Shown one piece after another: positions 53,626-62,442 of a stretch of DNA of 64,000 nucleotides. The DNA lies in assembly GCA_965221405.1 (NCBI GenBank), contig CBDCSE010000003.1:310001-374000 (forward strand). Reading direction: 5' to 3'. The notes under the pieces are model-generated. The model ran no database searches. It was not told where the DNA came from and saw nothing but the letters and a program-made list of their open reading frames with translations. The translations under genes and the position numbers were made by a program. Every line of letters starts with the position of its first letter. Position 1 is the stretch's first letter. This DNA is from JAPOUP01 sp965221405. Its GTDB lineage: Bacteria; Pseudomonadota; Alphaproteobacteria; Rhodobacterales; Rhodobacteraceae.

Positions 53626-56600
53626 GTGAGAGCGCGCGCTCCCGGGCGTGGCGTGCCCGCCCGGCAGGGGGTTCCGGAGCGCGTCACCGGACGGGCGGCC
53701 GCCGCCCGCGCGGCCCTCCCCGCGCTCCTCCCGGCGGCCCTCGCCGCGGCCCTGCTCCCGGCCCTGGCCGCCGCGCCCGCGCGCGCCGCGGACGAGTGCG
53801 GCGCCCTGGATCCCTCCACGGAGGCGGGGCGGACCGTCACCTGCGCGGCGGGGACCTACACGCCCGATCCTGACGGGGAGAGGAACGGCCGCGACAACAT
53901 CTTCTACGAGATCGGGGCCACCGACACCGACTACAGCTTCACCATCGATGGCGACCTGGCCGTCAAGGGCCGCCGCAGCAACAAGGGCCAGGCGCGCGAC
54001 ACCCATGCCATCGACACCCACCGGGCGCCTGCCAGTGATGACCCACAGGAGAACTTCAAGGTCCTCCTCGGACCCGGCGAGCCCGACACCGTCATCTACA
54101 ACTCCGACACCGTCGGCAGCGACGACACCGGCCGGGACGCCCCTCAGGATGACCACGGCCGCCGGAGATACACCCCGGGCGGCGTCCTCACCGACCCCCG
54201 GACCCCCGTGGCCGGCGGGCCCCCCAACACCCGCTACGCCGGGATCTTCATCGACACCCACCACGAATTCGACGGTGACGTCACATTGCGGTCGGAGGCC
54301 GACATCACCGTCGACAACGAGCCGTTCTCGACGGACGACCCGGCCCTGCGCCGCCAACGCCGCGAGGGGATCAGCGCCGACGCCAGCGCCACGGGCATCA
54401 GTGTCCTGCATTACGGACAGTCGGGGGATCTGGATCTCACCATCGGCGGGGCGATCACCAGCCCCGGCGAAGGCGTCCGCGCCGAGATCGACCCCCTGGC
54501 CGACAGTGCCGGGAACAGCTCATTCAGGGACACGGACTTCACCGGTGCTATCAGCATCCGTCTCTTGCCGGGCGTGACCATCCGGACGTCCTGGGAGGAC
54601 GGCGATGGGATCCAGGCCTGGCACCGTGGCACCGGGGATGTCACCGTCACCGCCAGCAACCCGGCCCTGTCGGCCGCCCCCGACATCCGCACTGCCGGCC
54701 ATGACGCCAGCGGCATCAGTGCCGAGGCCGCCGGCTATCACAGCACGCCAGCCAGCGATGCCGTTGCCGGTGATGTGACCGTCGCCCTGACGAATTTCCA
54801 TATCCGGACCACGGGCGGCTTCGGCACCCCCAGTGGCCGCCAGTTCGGCGCCCCGCGCGATCGGTCCTGGGAGGGATCGCGCGGCCTCAAGCTCTACAGT
54901 TTCAGCCGGGGCGACATCGACGTGGCTCTGACCGGCGGCCGCATCGCGACGGAAGGGGTGCGCGGCCAGGGCATCTATGCGTTGCATTTCAAGGATGGCG
55001 CCGACCCCGGGGGTGACATCACCCTCGATCTTGACGCCACCGCCATCACCACCGCCGGCAACTACGCCGACGGCATCCTCGCCTATCACGGCGCGACCGG
55101 CACGGTCGGCATCGATCTCCGGCGTGGCAGCGCCGTCGGGACGACCGGCACCGACGCCCACGCCATTGCCGGCCTCCACCACGGCACCGGCGATGTGGCC
55201 ATCGCCCTGACCGGCAGCACCCTCACCACCACCGGCGCCGGCGCCGACGCCCTCCGCGGCGGCCACCGGGGCGCGGGCGACGTCCGGATCGAGCTGGACG
55301 GCGGCACCGTCACCACGTCCGGGGCCGAGGCCGACGGCATCTTCGCCTTCAACCTCGGCGATGTGACGGTGACGAGAGAGGGAGGCGACGGCACGGGTGA
55401 TCTGACCCGCCATGCCCAGCACACACCGCCGCCGGTGGCCGTCTACGGCGATTCCGGCCCCTGGGGGCTGTTTGCCGAGCCGGGCGCGACCACCGCGGAT
55501 CCCGAACTCCACGTCACCGTCGCCAACAGCCGGATCACGGTGTCGCGGGACCAGTACGCCGATGCCGTCCGCTTCGAGGGCGCGCCCGGCACGCTGACCG
55601 TCACCGACAGCACCCTGGCCGGCGGCATCCGCTTCGCCGACGGCGCCCACGCCGACAGGCTGAAGGTGACCGGCGCGGGCCGGGTGGACGGCGCCGTCGA
55701 CTTCCTCGGCGGCAGGGACACGCTGGACATCGACCTCGCCGCGGGCCGGTCCTTCGTCTTCGGCGGCCGGATCCGGGATCTCGAGGCCCTGGACATGGAC
55801 GGCGGCGGCCATGTCCGCCTCGCCGGCTGGCTCGTGCTTGAGGACGGTGGCGTGACCGTGCGGGACGGGGTCCTGGTCCTGGCGGAGGGGCTGGACATCG
55901 GCGACGGCCGGGTGACCGTCATGCCGGAGGGACGCCTGGTGCTGGAGGCGGGCCTGCGGCGGGAGACGACCGCCGACGGGGTCGCGGGTGAGTTCCGCTT
56001 CCCGCGGGTCTTCGCCGGCGGGCTGCATTTCGGCGGCGCGGGGGAGGGGGAGCCCTTCCCGCGGCGCCCCGAGGTGTTCCTGCAGCTCGGCGGGGACCTC
56101 ACCCCCGGGGAGGCCGGCAGGGTGCGCGCCCGGCTGGAGGCGGATTACGGGGCCGGGGTCACGGGACTCCCGGTCGGGAGCGTCACGTATGACGCCGACG
56201 GGGGTGAGGAGGCGCCGGCGCTCGGCGAAGGCGGGCCGGGCGTCGCGCTCCGGTCGGAGCGGGCGGACGGCACGGTCCGGGAGGTGGGCGCCATCGCGGA
56301 CGAAGGCGTCACGGTCACGCTGCGGGCCGAGGGGGTCGCCCCGCTGGTGCTGCCGGGTTCCCGGACGCCCGCCCCGGAGCCCCTGGCGCCCGCCACGCCC
56401 GCCCCGGATCCCGCGCCCGCCACGCCCCCGGCGACGTCCGGCGGCGGCGGCGGGTCCTCCGGCGGCGGCGGTTCCTCCGGGGGCGGTGCCACGCCCGCGC
56501 CCGCCACGCCCGTGACGCCCGCGCCCCCGTCCGGCCCCCCGGATCCCGGCCCCGCGGACGCGGGCCCTCCCGCCGCCGACACGGACGCGCCCACCTGGCT

Positions 56601-57564
56601 GACGCTGGCGGACGCGCCGGGCCCGGCGGGCCGCGTGGTCTCGGGGGTCCACGGGTTCGGGATCGGCTGCGGCGGCGACGCGTGGCCCCTCCCGGCGGCG
56701 CGGGCGGCCGCGCCGCCCGCGCCGCCCCTCCCCCACGGCCCCGCCCGCGCCCCCCGCGCGGGGGGCGCCGGGGTCTGGGCCGCCGCCGGGGCGTCGTCCT
56801 CCGCCCGGGGCGCGTCCGGGGCCCTCCACGGGGCGTCATACGGCCTCGGCCGCCGGACCCTGGCGCTGGGCCATGACGCGGAGACGCCCCGGGGCGGGAC
56901 GCTCGGCCTGTCGGTCACCCGGCTGGCGGGCGCGGCGGACGTGGGCGGCCCCGGCGGCGCGGCGGACGGCGGGCGGATCGGCGTCACCGGGACCGCGGCC
57001 TCCGTCTCCCACCGGTGGGACCTCCCGTCCCTGACCGTCACCGCGCGCGCCTCCGCCGCGGCGCTGTCGGCCTCCATGTCGTCGTCGCTGCGCGGGCCCC
57101 TCGCCTCCGGGGTGTCCGCGTCCGGCCTGTCCGCCGGGATCGGGGCCGCGCGCGCGGTGGCCCTGGACGGGGCCGCGCTGGCCCTCGGGGCGGGCCTGTC
57201 GCACGCGCGGGCGCGCGCCGGCGGGTTCACCGCCCATGTGCGCGGCCCCGGCGGGCCCACGCCGGTGCGGGTCACCGGCGCGGCGGCCCGGGAGACCGCG
57301 CTGCGCCTGCGGGCGGACTGGCGGCGGACGTCCGCGTCCGGAGGCCCGTTCCTGGGCGGCGGGCTCGACCTCCCGCTGGACGGCGGGGCGCGGGTCACCG
57401 CCGGCGGCACGGCGCTGCCGTCGGGGCGGCGGGCCACCCTCCGCCTCCACGCGGGGCTGGCGTCCGTCCGCCCCGGGGGCGGGACCGCGGCCCTGACGCT
57501 GGGCTACGCCGGCGGCGTGGGCGGCGGGGGGGCCGTCCGCGCCGGCCTCGCCCTCGGCTTCTGA
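53626..57564 (+). CDS. Autotransporter with beta-helix passenger and C-terminal barrel
   Basis: About 1312 residues if started at GTG 53626; the frame is open back to a GTGA overlap with ppdK (53446). A well-spaced ribosome site (GGAGGG) precedes ATG 53610, which is in another frame, so the start is uncertain. The signal peptide is ALPALLPAALAAALLPALAA ending ARA. The passenger begins ADECGALDPS...VTCAAGTY and contains many 30-40-residue repeats of the type GDVTVALTNFHIRTTGG / GDVAIALTGSTLTTTGAGAD, a right-handed beta helix. A Pro/Ala/Gly-rich linker near 950-1000 leads to the barrel (LHGASYGLGRRTLALGHDAE onward), which ends with the terminal Phe of outer-membrane proteins. Likely surface display or secretion of the helix; ligand unknown. 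Confidence 0.85.
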   Translation: MRARAPGRGVPARQGVPERVTGRAAAARAALPALLPAALAAALLPALAAAPARAADECGALDPSTEAGRTVTCAAGTYTPDPDGERNGRDNIFYEIGATDTDYSFTIDGDLAVKGRRSNKGQARDTHAIDTHRAPASDDPQENFKVLLGPGEPDTVIYNSDTVGSDDTGRDAPQDDHGRRRYTPGGVLTDPRTPVAGGPPNTRYAGIFIDTHHEFDGDVTLRSEADITVDNEPFSTDDPALRRQRREGISADASATGISVLHYGQSGDLDLTIGGAITSPGEGVRAEIDPLADSAGNSSFRDTDFTGAISIRLLPGVTIRTSWEDGDGIQAWHRGTGDVTVTASNPALSAAPDIRTAGHDASGISAEAAGYHSTPASDAVAGDVTVALTNFHIRTTGGFGTPSGRQFGAPRDRSWEGSRGLKLYSFSRGDIDVALTGGRIATEGVRGQGIYALHFKDGADPGGDITLDLDATAITTAGNYADGILAYHGATGTVGIDLRRGSAVGTTGTDAHAIAGLHHGTGDVAIALTGSTLTTTGAGADALRGGHRGAGDVRIELDGGTVTTSGAEADGIFAFNLGDVTVTREGGDGTGDLTRHAQHTPPPVAVYGDSGPWGLFAEPGATTADPELHVTVANSRITVSRDQYADAVRFEGAPGTLTVTDSTLAGGIRFADGAHADRLKVTGAGRVDGAVDFLGGRDTLDIDLAAGRSFVFGGRIRDLEALDMDGGGHVRLAGWLVLEDGGVTVRDGVLVLAEGLDIGDGRVTVMPEGRLVLEAGLRRETTADGVAGEFRFPRVFAGGLHFGGAGEGEPFPRRPEVFLQLGGDLTPGEAGRVRARLEADYGAGVTGLPVGSVTYDADGGEEAPALGEGGPGVALRSERADGTVREVGAIADEGVTVTLRAEGVAPLVLPGSRTPAPEPLAPATPAPDPAPATPPATSGGGGGSSGGGGSSGGGATPAPATPVTPAPPSGPPDPGPADAGPPAADTDAPTWLTLADAPGPAGRVVSGVHGFGIGCGGDAWPLPAARAAAPPAPPLPHGPARAPRAGGAGVWAAAGASSSARGASGALHGASYGLGRRTLALGHDAETPRGGTLGLSVTRLAGAADVGGPGGAADGGRIGVTGTAASVSHRWDLPSLTVTARASAAALSASMSSSLRGPLASGVSASGLSAGIGAARAVALDGAALALGAGLSHARARAGGFTAHVRGPGGPTPVRVTGAAARETALRLRADWRRTSASGGPFLGGGLDLPLDGGARVTAGGTALPSGRRATLRLHAGLASVRPGGGTAALTLGYAGGVGGGGAVRAGLALGF

Positions 57565-57592
57565 CCATGCGCGGCAGGAAAGGGACGCACCC

Positions 57593-58567
57593 ATGACCAG
57601 GACATCCATGAAGCCGGCATCCATGGCCGGGACACGCGCGGCGCCCGTCACCGGGACACCCGGGACACGCACCCGCACGGCCGCGCCGGCCGCCGCCTGC
57701 CTGCTGGCGGCCGGGCTCCTGCTGGCCGCCTGCGGCGGGGGCGGCGGCTCCGGCGGGGGCGGCACGCAGCCGGGGGCCCTGCCGCCGTTCACCGACGACG
57801 CGCTCGCGCGCGTCCGGCATCTCACGGGATCGGAGGCCCCGGGCGAGACCGCCATCCAGAACGACGCGCGCCGCCGGGCGCAGGACCGGACGGGCTGGCG
57901 GGGGCGTTACGTCACCGCCGGGGGCCCGGCGGACGCCGCCGGGGCGCGCGCCCTCGAGGCGCGCGCGGTGGCCTTCAGCGGCGCCCACGCGGACGTGTCG
58001 CTGCGGAACCCCGTCCTGTCCCGCAGCGGGATCACCGTCCACGGGGCCCGGGCGCCCGGGACGGACGGCGGGCGGTTCGCCGGCATGCGGTCCGTCGGCG
58101 CGACGATGGGGCATGCGGGCCTCGCGGTCCTCACCGCCCCGGGCCCCGGCGGCGGGATCTACGTCCGCACCGACACCGCGCCCGCCCCCGCGGGCCCGCC
58201 GGAGCCGCCGCGCGCCGGGGACGCGGCGTCCGCCACCTGGACCGGCGTCATGCTCGGGGCCGACGTCCGCCGGACCCGCGACCTCCTCCAGGGGGACGCC
58301 CGCGTCGAATACCGCTTCGCCGACGGGAAGGTCGACGTCCGCCTCACCGGCATCGTCAGCCTCGAAGCGGCGGCGGAGGGCAGGCAGGACACGGCCCGCG
58401 GCGACGTGACGTTCACGGACATCCCCGCCGGCGGTGACGGGATCTGGCGGACCCCGGACGGGCCGCGGTACGTCGAGGTCGGCCTCACGGGCCCCGGACA
58501 CGCGGAGGCCGCCGGCCTGTTCCGGACGCCCGACATGGCCGGCGCGTTCGGCGCGCGCCGGGACTGA
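57593..58567 (+). CDS. Surface lipoprotein with TbpB-like barrel
   Basis: 324 residues; ATG 57593 follows AGGAAAGG, 28 bases after the autotransporter stop. The long N-region ends in the lipobox LLLAAC at about residue 47, followed by a Gly/Ser linker (GGGGGSGGGG). The C-terminal 110 residues (TWTGVMLGADVRRTRDLLQG, ADGKVDVRLTGIVSL and HAEAAGLFRTPDMAGAFGAR) have the eight-strand lipocalin-like pattern and the AEAAGxF...GAFGAxR ending of transferrin-binding-protein-like lipoproteins. Its tight linkage to the autotransporter suggests a joint surface system, perhaps nutrient capture or adhesion (inference). Confidence 0.75.
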   Translation: MTRTSMKPASMAGTRAAPVTGTPGTRTRTAAPAAACLLAAGLLLAACGGGGGSGGGGTQPGALPPFTDDALARVRHLTGSEAPGETAIQNDARRRAQDRTGWRGRYVTAGGPADAAGARALEARAVAFSGAHADVSLRNPVLSRSGITVHGARAPGTDGGRFAGMRSVGATMGHAGLAVLTAPGPGGGIYVRTDTAPAPAGPPEPPRAGDAASATWTGVMLGADVRRTRDLLQGDARVEYRFADGKVDVRLTGIVSLEAAAEGRQDTARGDVTFTDIPAGGDGIWRTPDGPRYVEVGLTGPGHAEAAGLFRTPDMAGAFGARRD

Positions 58568-58948
58568 CCGGAACCGCGGGAACGGCCGCGCCACGCCGCC
58601 GGCGCGGCGCCGGCGCGGCGCGGACCGGCGGGGAAGGTGACCGCGGACCTTGGCGCGCGCGGCCGCAACCCGCCACGTGGCGGAGGCGCCGCCCGCCGCG
58701 GCCCTGCCCGTGCCGCCGCCCGGGGAGACGGCCGCCGGCCGGGCCGGGCGGCCGGCCGCATCGCCAGAAGCGCCCCGCGCTCCCCGACGCTGGGGATGCA
58801 GCCTGTCCCGGACATGCCGTTTCCTGCATGCCGTTTTTTCCGCTCGTTTTCCGGGTATCCGGGCCGTTCCGCGAATCATGCCAGCCCTTAAGAGCGAATT
58901 AATGATTCCGAGTATAATTTCTCTGATTGGCCGCTAAGTATCCCACTT
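58568..58948. other. 381-bp GC-rich intergenic stretch
   Basis: Contains an 11-bp tandem duplication (CGGCGCGGCGC twice, near 58599-58622) and several GGCCGG-type palindromes at 58731-58760 that could terminate the autotransporter-lipoprotein transcript. No protein family is visible in the long open frames, which reflect GC-rich composition. Confidence 0.4.
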
Positions 58949-59152
58949 TCATTGAATTGACGGGTACAGGGATTTGAGTTTGATGCGGGCATCGTCTGTT
59001 GTGAATCGCCAGTTGACGGGCCGTTTGTCGGCGTTGCGGCGTGTCTGACAGGCGGCGACCTCGCGGACCATGGTGTCGCGGTCGGGAATGCGGCGCGCGA
59101 GGCATTGACGCACCAGCACATTGATCTCGATTTCGGCGATGTTCAGGATCCG
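58949..59152 (-). pseudogene. IS630 family transposase C-terminal remnant
   Basis: About 67 codons on the minus strand read AEIEINVLVRQCLARRIPDR, DTMVREVAACQTRRNADKRP and VNWRFTTDDARIKLKSLYPS IQ before the stop, the well-known C-terminus of a large IS630 subgroup. The DDE core is gone. The subgroup differs from the complete IS630 element at 9864, so it is an independent arrival. Confidence 0.65.
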
Positions 59153-59256
59153 TGTTTCGGCGTGTGATGGATGTCAAACCGCCTGGTCAGGCGTGCCGCC
59201 TCTTCGGGGGGATAGCGGTCATACAGTGTCGGGAGTGTGTGCCCGCCCGGATTGTG

Positions 59257-59439
59257 TCAGGTCGCGGACGCTGCGCGGACATAGGCGTAGAGGGTCGGCT
59301 TGGAGATGCCCATCATGGCGCAGAGTGTGCCGACCGAGGTCTGGCCCTCATTGTAGATCCTGACGGCGAGGTCGCGTTTGTCAGCATCCAGGGCCTTGGG
59401 CCGCCCGCCAACGCGACCGCGGGCCCGCCGCCGCGCACC
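59257..59439 (-). pseudogene. Serine recombinase (resolvase/invertase) C-terminal HTH remnant
   Basis: The minus strand encodes RARGRVGGRPKALDADKRDL followed by AVRIYNEGQTSVGTLCAMMG and ISKPTLYAYVR, the Hin/Tn3-resolvase DNA-binding domain (GRkGGRP-kl...a--l---G-sv--iA--lgvs--TlYRyv). The catalytic serine domain is not readable upstream. The remnant lies about 230 bp before the AAA ATPase gene on the other strand, the usual sort of neighbour for acquired genes. Confidence 0.6.
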
Positions 59440-59670
59440 ACGGCATGACCGGGATTCCGCTCGGGACGGCTCTCGCGACGCGGAGAGCCACCTCCGGGCA
59501 CCGGAACGACCGGTTAGGCCGGGATTCCGGTGTGCGAACCGCGTTGAAAGCAGCGGGGGCCGATCACTGACGCCGCTGGCACCGTCAAAAACGCCGCAGC
59601 GCAAACGCCTCGCGGTGGAAAGTGCGTGCCAACTCGTGTAAGATAGGAGAGACCATGAGGAGTCCGTGAC

Positions 59671-60945
59671 ATGGAAGACAGGACGGGCGACGTTCCGGGA
59701 TTCGGGCGCGAGTTGCTGGAGGACTTTCTCGAGGAACGCGACGGCTCCCCGCCGCCCGTGTTCGTCGGGCGCGAGGACATTCTCGGAGAGATCGAGAGGG
59801 TCGCAGCCCGTACATGGAAGGGCGCCGGCGCCCCCGCCCACGGCATGGCCAAGGCGACGACCGTCATCCGTGGCGCTCCGGGTGCCGGGAAGAGCGCCGT
59901 TCTCGACCAGCTGAAGAAGCGCTCCGTCGAGCGCGACGGCACTCTTGGACACTCACGCGTCGTGACGGTTGAGAGCCAGGACCTGGTCGACGACCTGCCG
60001 ACAGTGATCGACCTCATCGGCGTCGCGGGTGGCCTGCCCGAAAGGAAATGGAGGAAGATTTCGTCCACCCTGTCGACGGGCCTGGACCTGAAGGCATTCA
60101 AGGCGGAGATGCGGAAGACTTGGAGCGCACCGGAAGCTGTCCGTCCCAGAAGCCTGGTCCAGCTTGCCGAAACGGTACCTCTCGCCAGATGGCAAGGACC
60201 TGTCGTTCTTTGCGTCGACGAGGCGCAGAGAATCCCGGGTGACGAGGCGACGGCCCATGCACGGTTCCTGCAGACGTTTCACGGCAGCAGGTCAGGGCTG
60301 CCGCTATCGCTCGTTCTTGCGGGTCTTGGCGACACCATGAAAAGGGCGAAAGCCATGGAATTGACGCGACTTGAGGTCAGGGAATGCACGGCCCTGACCT
60401 GCAGGGGACGGGACAGCGAGGTCGCGTTTCTCATGGGGAGGTTCTGCAGGAAGTTCGGCGTCGACCCGGCTGGGTTCGAGGCACACCTGGACATGCTCGC
60501 GGCACCCTGCGAGGGCTGGCCCAGGCATCTTCATTTCATGCTCCAGGCGCTGGGGCGCGGGTTATGCGGGGTTGGCGGCGACCTGGAGGGAATGAACTGG
60601 GCGGATGTCGGGGCCGAAGCCGCGGAGAGCCGCAACAATTACTACAGGGGACAGAAGAGTTACGAGATGAAGGACGCCGATATCCTGGTCGCGCGCGTGA
60701 TGGACGGCCTCGGGGACGGCATGAACCAGGGAATGGTCAAGCGCCTGGTCAGGAGATCGGTTGAGGACAGGGACGGATGCCGCCTGCCCGGAAACATGGA
60801 CATCGACGGCTTTTTCGACCATCTGGTGCACCAGGGGGTTCTGCACGAACGCGCTGACGAGACCTTCCACTGTCCCATCCCCTCCTTCAGGACGCATCTC
60901 GCCCAAGCCAGGGCATGGATCCGGACGGAAGGCTGGCCGCAGTGA
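59671..60945 (+). CDS. AAA ATPase, ankyrin-less paralogue of the gene at 27566-29323
   Basis: 424 residues; ATG 59671 has GAGGAG eight bases upstream. The N-terminus (LLEDFLEERDGSPPPVFVGR) matches the other paralogue. Walker A is GAPGAGKS at 68-75, Walker B VVLCVDEAQR with Asp183-Glu184, then LVLAGLGDT, CEGWPRHLHFMLQALGRGL, NNYYRGQKSYEM, VMDGLGDGMN and the closing DHLVHQGVLHERADETFHCP. The protein ends about 15 residues after the HCPIPSF motif, where the paralogue begins its ankyrin repeats. It probably acts as a nucleotide-dependent switch; there is no known partner, and its neighbours are mobile-element remnants and an EamA transporter. Confidence 0.78.
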   Translation: MEDRTGDVPGFGRELLEDFLEERDGSPPPVFVGREDILGEIERVAARTWKGAGAPAHGMAKATTVIRGAPGAGKSAVLDQLKKRSVERDGTLGHSRVVTVESQDLVDDLPTVIDLIGVAGGLPERKWRKISSTLSTGLDLKAFKAEMRKTWSAPEAVRPRSLVQLAETVPLARWQGPVVLCVDEAQRIPGDEATAHARFLQTFHGSRSGLPLSLVLAGLGDTMKRAKAMELTRLEVRECTALTCRGRDSEVAFLMGRFCRKFGVDPAGFEAHLDMLAAPCEGWPRHLHFMLQALGRGLCGVGGDLEGMNWADVGAEAAESRNNYYRGQKSYEMKDADILVARVMDGLGDGMNQGMVKRLVRRSVEDRDGCRLPGNMDIDGFFDHLVHQGVLHERADETFHCPIPSFRTHLAQARAWIRTEGWPQ

Positions 60946-61103
60946 GAACGGAGAAGGAATCCCTGTCGACGGCCTGATTCGGAGGGTCGCCTCTTTCGAG
61001 CCCCCGTCACGTGGTGCCGGATTTTGGAGTCTGGCAGCCGCACGGCCGGGTTCGGTCAGGCTCCGCCTTGCCCTCGCGCTTGATCGGGTTTAGCCGCCAA
61101 GCC

Positions 61104-62015
61104 ATGTCGAAGGAACCGTCGTCCGCAGCGCGACCGGCGCAGGGAATAGCATGGATGATACTCACGGGTCTGCTTTTTGTGGCGGTGACCGCGGTCGTCA
61201 AGCATATAGGTGACCGAATTCCGGCACCGGAAGCGGCGTTCCTGAGATACGTGCTGGGGCTGGTGTTTCTCCTTCCGATGCTCAGGCCGATGATTCGTGA
61301 AGGACTGAACGCGGCGTCATTGGGATTGTTTGGCGCACGCGGTCTGTTGCACGGTCTTGGCGTCATGCTTTGGTTCCACGCAATGACACAGATTTCCATC
61401 GCGGAGGTGACCTCGATGTCATACTTCACGCCGATATACGCCACAATCGGTGCCGCGTTATTTCTCGGAGAGCGGCTTGCTGTCCGACGGATCGCGGCGA
61501 TTCTAATCGCGCTTGCGGGCGCGTTGGTGATTCTGCGTCCCGGATTCAGGGAGATATCCGGCGGGCATTTCGCCATGCTTGGCAACGGTGTCCTGTTCGC
61601 GATGTCTTTCCTCATAGCCAAGGTCGTGGCGGACAGGGTGCCCGCGTCGGTGGTTGTTGGATGGCTGTCAGTTTTTGTGACCATCGCGCTTTTTCCCTTT
61701 GCGGTTGCGGTCTGGATTTGGCCGACATGGTCGGAACTGGGCTGGCTGTTCGTTGTCGCCGCGCTGGCGACCGCGGGACACTATACGATGACCCTTGCGC
61801 TACGCGCTGCGCCCATCGCGGTGACCCAGCCGGCGACTTTCCTGCAACTGGTATGGGCGACCGCGCTTGGCGCGGCCATTTTCGCGGAACGGATCGACGG
61901 TTGGGTGGTGTTCGGCGGCGTCCTGATCTGCGCTTCCGTGAGTTTCATAGCTTTACGGGAAGCGGCGCTGAAGCGTAGAACCTCGGCGAGCGAGGCGGAG
62001 GCGACAAGGTTCTGA
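61104..62015 (+). CDS. EamA/DMT-superfamily transporter
   Basis: 303 residues from ATG 61104 (MSKEPSSAARPAQGIAWMIL); the frame upstream to 61011 lacks membrane character. Ten hydrophobic helices in two repeats: AFLRYVLGLVFLLPMLRPMI, MTQISIAEVTSMSYFTPIYA, LFLGERLAVRRIAAILIALA, and PIAVTQPATFLQLVWATALG in the second half. This is the RhaT/YdcZ-like branch of drug/metabolite exporters common in alphaproteobacteria. Substrate unknown. It is unrelated in detail to the EamA protein at 40384. Confidence 0.85.
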   Translation: MSKEPSSAARPAQGIAWMILTGLLFVAVTAVVKHIGDRIPAPEAAFLRYVLGLVFLLPMLRPMIREGLNAASLGLFGARGLLHGLGVMLWFHAMTQISIAEVTSMSYFTPIYATIGAALFLGERLAVRRIAAILIALAGALVILRPGFREISGGHFAMLGNGVLFAMSFLIAKVVADRVPASVVVGWLSVFVTIALFPFAVAVWIWPTWSELGWLFVVAALATAGHYTMTLALRAAPIAVTQPATFLQLVWATALGAAIFAERIDGWVVFGGVLICASVSFIALREAALKRRTSASEAEATRF

Positions 62016-62442
62016 AGGATCCAGCGGCTTTGACAGGTCTTCGATAGGTGGCCCATGGGTGCCGACGCACATATATTTCCCGCGCTTTGGCGGAATCCCG
62101 CGCCAGGGGTCGGTGTTTTCCGCGTAGGTGCCGCTTGCGGTATTCGATCCGTCGGCTTTCCAGGGCATACCACGGGTGCTGTCATGCGGGAGTCGCTGTC
62201 GGATGGGAGGTGCCGTCATATGGAAATTGGGCCCGAGACCGAGACGAGACGGGCGGAACAGGCGGTAGGGACGGGTATGCTTCCGGCATGTGTTTCATTA
62301 CCCGGCATTTTGTCCCTCAACAGGGTTGCGGCCGAGTCGAGAGCGATCCGCCGACCGTGTGTGGTCCCTGCCGACAGCCGATCTGACCGTCTAGGTACCG
62401 GGATGATGATGCCGCCGGACGGGATTTGCGGTTCACGGAACC
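62016..62442. other. 427-bp intergenic region before the GMC oxidoreductase
   Basis: Short frames are open on both strands but none resembles a protein family. The promoter of the oxidoreductase gene should lie here. No hairpin or repeat stands out. Confidence 0.5.

Noticed and set aside
53362..58879. Long minus-strand frames opposite ppdK, the autotransporter and the lipoprotein.
   Set aside because: They are mirror frames of real genes with strong GC3 bias and show only low-complexity Arg/Pro/Gly protein.
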